A program made the position numbers and the translations under genes. The notes beneath the pieces are model-generated. The model was given only the letters and a program-made list of their open reading frames with translations, did no database searches and was not told the DNA's origin. From an uncultured Bacteroidales bacterium (GTDB taxonomy: Bacteria; Bacteroidota; Bacteroidia; Bacteroidales; Muribaculaceae): 64,000 nucleotides of DNA. Positions 60,861 through 64,000 of this stretch are shown piece after piece (position 1 is the stretch's first letter; every line of letters begins with the position of its first letter). The DNA is taken from the NCBI GenBank assembly GCA_902785925.1, contig CADAAI010000004.1, positions 99,011 to 163,010 of the forward strand, written 5' to 3'.

Positions 60861-63236
60861 ATGAAATATTCCAATCTTTTTAAATCATTATTGCTTGCTA
60901 TAGTGGCAATGCTCCCAAATTTGGCAAGCGCCTATGACTTTATGGTCGAAGGTTCGAGTTATAACAATAACGAAGATGGTATCACAATGGGCGCAACGGC
61001 CCAAAATAAGATATCTTATGTCCCCGACGCAAGGATTGAGCAACGTGTGGAACAAACTCTGTCGCGGCTAACTCTGGAGCAGAAGGTGGGGCAAATGACC
61101 GAGCTTGTTATCGATGTTTTGGGACACTGGGAAGGTGACAACTTTGTGCTTGATAAAGAAAAGCTGGAACGGGCTTTGACTAAATATCAGGTTGGTTCTA
61201 TCTTGAACGCTCCTGGTCCTGTGGCGCAGACTCCAGAATGGTGGCAACAGACCATTAGGACTATCAACGAGTATTCCCTTCAAGCTTGTGGCATTCCATG
61301 TGTCTATGGCCTTGACCAGAACCATGGCTTGACCTATACACTTGGTGGTACCTTATTCCCGCAAAACACTAATGTGGGAGCATCGTTTAATTCCGAATTG
61401 GCTAAGAAGGCTGCCACAATCACAGCCTATGAGACAAGAGCTGGAAACTGCCCATGGACCTACTCGCCAACCGTTGACCTCTCGCGCGATCCTCGTTGGC
61501 CACGCGTGTGGGAGAACTTCGGTGAGGATTGCCTTGTCAATGCCGTTATGGGACGCGCCATGGTGCTCGGTTTTCAAGGTGATGACCCAAACAACATCGA
61601 CAAATTCCACATTGGCACTTCAATCAAGCACTTTATGGCCTATGGCACGCCTCGCACTGGCCGCGACCGCACGCCAGCCTATGTGCCTGAATGGGAACTG
61701 CGCGAGAAGCATTTTGCTCCTTTCCTTGCGTGCGTTCAGGCAGGTGCTACTTCGGTGATGGTAAACTCAGGTTCGGTAAATGGTGTGCCGATGCACATCA
61801 ATGCCAAGTATCTTACTAAATGGCTCAAAGAAGAGACCGGCTGGGATGGTATGATAGTTACCGACTGGGCCGACATCGACAACCTGTGGAAGCGTGAAAT
61901 GGTGGCTCGTGATAAAAAGGAGGCTATAGCGATGGCAATTAACGCTGGCATTGATATGGCGATGGAACCCTACGACTTAGCATTTTGCGATTTACTGATT
62001 GAGCTCGTTAAGGAGGGCACTGTGAGCATGAGTCGCATCGACGACGCCGTGCGACGTGTGCTACGCATGAAGTACAGGATGGGACTCTTTGACATGCCCA
62101 ACACCAATATTAAGGACTACCCCAAGTTTGGCTCGGCCGAGCACAGCAAGGCGGCGCAAGATGCTGCCGTGGAGACCATGGTGCTGCTCAAAAACAACAA
62201 TGCCACATTGCCACTGGCGCAAGGCAAGAAGATTCTTGTCACTGGGCCTAATGCCAACTCCATGAGATGCCTCAATGGCGGATGGAGCTACACCTGGCAA
62301 GGCAACAATGCCGACAAGTATGCTTCGCAGCATAACACTATACTTGAGGCTATGCAGCAGCGCTTTGGTGCTTCTAACGTAATCTACGAGCCAGGTGTTA
62401 CCTATAATAATGAAGGTAAATATTGGGAAGAGAACGAGCCGCAAATCAGCCGTGCCGTTGCTGCAGCAGCTGGTGCCGACGTGATAGTGGCTTGCGTGGG
62501 AGAAAACTCCTATACCGAGACTCCCGGCAACCTCGACGACCTGTCATTGTCACAGAATCAACGTGATTTAGTGAAGGCTCTTGCCACCACAAGTAAACCC
62601 ATTGTGCTCATCCTCAATGAGGGACGCCCACGATTGGTTAACGATATCGAGCCATTGGCACAAGCTGTTGTTAACATCCTGCTGCCAGGCAATGAAGGTG
62701 GCAATGCCCTTGCACGATTGCTGGCTGGTGATGATAACTTCTCGGCACGAATGCCTTACACTTATCCACGTTACTCATCGTCGCTCACAACCTATGATTA
62801 CCGTGTGAGTGAGGAGTCGGGCACAATGGAGGGTGTGTATGACTACAACGCACAAGTCGATGTGCAGTGGCCATTTGGATTTGGTCTCAGCTACACCACC
62901 TTTACCTATAGTAACTTGCAGGTCGACAAGAGTGATTTCGGTCCTGCCGATGTGCTAAACATCTCGGTAGATGTGAAAAATGATGGACCAAGGGCTGGAA
63001 AAGAGGCTGTGCTGATGTTCAGCCGCGACATGGTGGCAAGCATCGTTCCTGAGAGCCGCCGACTCAGGGCTTTCACCAAGATTGAGTTGCAACCTGGAGA
63101 AACGAAGACCGTGAAGTTCCAATTGCCAGCAACCGACCTTGCCTTTGTGGGCAATGACGGCCAGCGACATCTGGAAGCAGGCGAATTCCTCATCCAGATT
63201 GCCGATCAAGCCCTGCGCATCAACTGCAAGGAATAA
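60861..63236 (+). CDS. Glycoside hydrolase family 3 beta-glucosidase-type enzyme
   Basis: A 791-residue exported GH3 enzyme, likely cutting beta-linked glucose or xylose from oligosaccharides in the periplasm. After the signal peptide (MKYSNLFKSLLLAIVAMLPN) comes the GH3 barrel, with LTLEQKVGQMTE, SIKHFMAYGTPRTGRDRTPA, and the nucleophile Asp in MIVTDWADIDNLW. The GH3_C sandwich follows (VLLKNNNATLPLAQGKKILV, VIVACVGENSYTETPG). A C-terminal Fn3-like domain closes it (KNDGPRAGKEAVLMF). Length fits BglX-like enzymes. It is monocistronic with its own promoter and terminator. Confidence 0.92.
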   Translation: MKYSNLFKSLLLAIVAMLPNLASAYDFMVEGSSYNNNEDGITMGATAQNKISYVPDARIEQRVEQTLSRLTLEQKVGQMTELVIDVLGHWEGDNFVLDKEKLERALTKYQVGSILNAPGPVAQTPEWWQQTIRTINEYSLQACGIPCVYGLDQNHGLTYTLGGTLFPQNTNVGASFNSELAKKAATITAYETRAGNCPWTYSPTVDLSRDPRWPRVWENFGEDCLVNAVMGRAMVLGFQGDDPNNIDKFHIGTSIKHFMAYGTPRTGRDRTPAYVPEWELREKHFAPFLACVQAGATSVMVNSGSVNGVPMHINAKYLTKWLKEETGWDGMIVTDWADIDNLWKREMVARDKKEAIAMAINAGIDMAMEPYDLAFCDLLIELVKEGTVSMSRIDDAVRRVLRMKYRMGLFDMPNTNIKDYPKFGSAEHSKAAQDAAVETMVLLKNNNATLPLAQGKKILVTGPNANSMRCLNGGWSYTWQGNNADKYASQHNTILEAMQQRFGASNVIYEPGVTYNNEGKYWEENEPQISRAVAAAAGADVIVACVGENSYTETPGNLDDLSLSQNQRDLVKALATTSKPIVLILNEGRPRLVNDIEPLAQAVVNILLPGNEGGNALARLLAGDDNFSARMPYTYPRYSSSLTTYDYRVSEESGTMEGVYDYNAQVDVQWPFGFGLSYTTFTYSNLQVDKSDFGPADVLNISVDVKNDGPRAGKEAVLMFSRDMVASIVPESRRLRAFTKIELQPGETKTVKFQLPATDLAFVGNDGQRHLEAGEFLIQIADQALRINCKE

Positions 63237-63269
63237 GAACTAGGTAAAAGATATCAATATGGCATCATC

Positions 63270-63294
63270 AAAGCTGGGCTAATGGCCCAGCTTT
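63270..63294 (+). terminator. Terminator of the GH3 gene
   Basis: Perfect 10-bp stem (AAAGCTGGGC with GCCCAGCTTT), 5-nt loop, followed by GTTATTTCCC. Confidence 0.65.
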
Positions 63295-63350
63295 GTTATT
63301 TCCCTATACTTTTAGTGATGAGGGCGAGTATAAATTACATCTTAAAAAAG

Positions 63351-63549
63351 TCAATCTAGGGTTTCGTAGATGAAATCCCCGACGCTCATGCACGCCTTCT
63401 TGTAATCGAAGTTATACATGCGCATGTACTGTTCCTTAACTTCTACTGCTCCGTTGTAGAACGGGTTGGGTTATCACCATTTCGGGCGTGATTACTTGCC
63501 CATTGACGCGCCTTGTGCGCTTGGGTGTAATTCTGAAAACTTTGCTCAT
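63351..63549 (-). pseudogene. Small frameshifted gene (DUF6140-like?)
   Basis: On the minus strand an ATG at 63549 opens MSKVFRITPKRTRRVNG then QVITPEMVIT, and the frame soon ends. In another frame the sequence continues NPFYNGAVEVKEQYMRMY, then NFDYKKACMSVGDFIYETLD and a stop at 63351. The two parts join near 63465 and together would make a protein of about 65-75 residues. A deletion at the ACCCAACCC stretch is likely. The layout (short basic start, then a YMRMYNFDYKKA helix) recalls DUF6140 proteins, but that link is weak. Confidence 0.6.
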
Positions 63550-63604
63550 AATGGAAATTAAATAATAGTAAAACATAAAAATAGTGTTACAAAGATAGTT
63601 ATTT

Positions 63605-63847
63605 CTATTCTTCTTTTTGATTGTCTCTTGCGTCGTTTACATAGAAAGTTAAGCTGTCGATTGTTGAGCCTAAGTCAACAAGACTATCAGCAATACCAGA
63701 AATATCATCGTATTCTTGCCAGTTATGCAATTCTCTTTGAAAAGTACGTTCGAAGGTCTTTGTCAGATGACCAATATCTTTCTTGGCCTCTTTAGCCCAA
63801 GTCTCAATGCTTTCGAGAACTCTTATTTTATTCTGTTCTTGTTTCAT
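63605..63847 (-). CDS. Small helical hypothetical protein, 80 aa
   Basis: A highly charged, helix-forming 80-residue protein (MKQEQNKIRVLESIETWAKE). Its C-terminal half (ELHNWQEYDDISGIADSL) aligns with the protein encoded just upstream (ELQRLQECDNLSDIIDCI), so the two are tandem paralogues. Its ATG lies inside the 3' end of that gene, overlapping by 20 bp. No family recognised; a coiled-coil partner pair is plausible. Confidence 0.6.
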   Translation of the reverse strand: MKQEQNKIRVLESIETWAKEAKKDIGHLTKTFERTFQRELHNWQEYDDISGIADSLVDLGSTIDSLTFYVNDARDNQKEE

Positions 63848-64000
63848 TAATAACGTGTTTTATGCAGTTAACTTGATCCTGTGCATGGCTTATATGGCCA
63901 GCCAAACTTTCCAGAGCTGCATCTAGATCTTGAATACAATCTATAATGTCAGAAAGATTATCGCATTCTTGCAACCTTTGCAGCTCTTGATGATATGCGC
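63828..64000 (-). CDS. Small helical hypothetical protein, paralogue of the next gene (5' end off window)
   Basis: An open minus-strand frame from the right edge to a TAA at 63830-63828, 57 codons visible. It ends AHISHAQDQ-like residues (GHISHAQDQVNCIKHVINE, then TRTE). It shares the pattern ExxxxQExDxxSxIxDxxxDLxxxxxSL with the 80-residue protein that follows and overlaps it by 20 bp. The N-terminus lies outside the window. Confidence 0.55.
   Translation of the reverse strand, partial: AYHQELQRLQECDNLSDIIDCIQDLDAALESLAGHISHAQDQVNCIKHVINETRTE

Overview
The window is chromosomal DNA from a member of the Bacteroidales, most like a gut or rumen Prevotellaceae/Muribaculaceae-type organism. The evidence is SusC/SusD outer-membrane pairs, lipoproteins, many DUFs typical of the order (DUF4252, DUF4397, DUF3667), ATP-type PEP carboxykinase, and promoters of the Bacteroidetes form TTG-N19-21-TAnnTTTG with no Shine-Dalgarno signal. 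The genus cannot be fixed from the sequence alone.

Layout. 1-14.7 kb: a truncated outer-membrane beta-barrel gene, then two SusC/SusD transport systems that diverge from a tyrosine recombinase. Inverted repeats cover the start codons of both susC genes, which suggests an invertible, phase-variable nutrient-uptake locus. 14.8-24.8 kb: housekeeping genes, namely a PatB/MalY-type aminotransferase, dapF, dnaX, PhzF, VanW, a HAD phosphatase, a TIM-barrel protein, WbqC and signal peptidase I. 24.9-32.5 kb: a complete type II-C CRISPR-Cas locus. It has a tracrRNA on the minus strand upstream of cas9, then cas9-cas1-cas2, then an array of 24 full repeats of 47 bp plus one truncated repeat, with 24 spacers. 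Every full repeat carries a consensus Bacteroidetes promoter on the minus strand, and an intrinsic terminator facing the same way sits between the array and cas2. The array is therefore probably transcribed toward the cas genes from promoters inside its repeats.

32.5-43.4 kb: pckA, a Wzi/lipocalin pair, a DUF3667 membrane protein, a GH3 hexosaminidase-like enzyme, two small secreted repeat proteins with aromatic C-terminal tails, a beta-barrel protein and an XRE/DUF2975 pair. This stretch is bounded by clusters of a dispersed intergenic repeat that forms small hairpins. 43.4-50.3 kb: an accessory, defence-like region. It holds a single-polypeptide type IIG restriction-modification enzyme whose specificity region looks recombined, a DUF3883 nuclease-like protein, a secreted TonB_C protein, a Fic protein under three evenly spaced palindromes, a plug-only lipoprotein and tRNA-Asp. 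50.9-56.5 kb: an ECF sigma/anti-sigma operon flanked by two DUF4252 proteins, a ThrE-type exporter and an acyl-CoA ligase. 56.7-64 kb: two large secreted proteins that share an identical C-terminal coding tail, a GH3 beta-glucosidase, a small frameshifted gene and two tandem paralogous small genes at the right edge.

The most notable points are the susC inversion candidate, the CRISPR array with a promoter in each repeat plus its tracrRNA, the Fic operator triplet, and the mosaic restriction enzyme. All calls come from reading the sequence; no database search was run.
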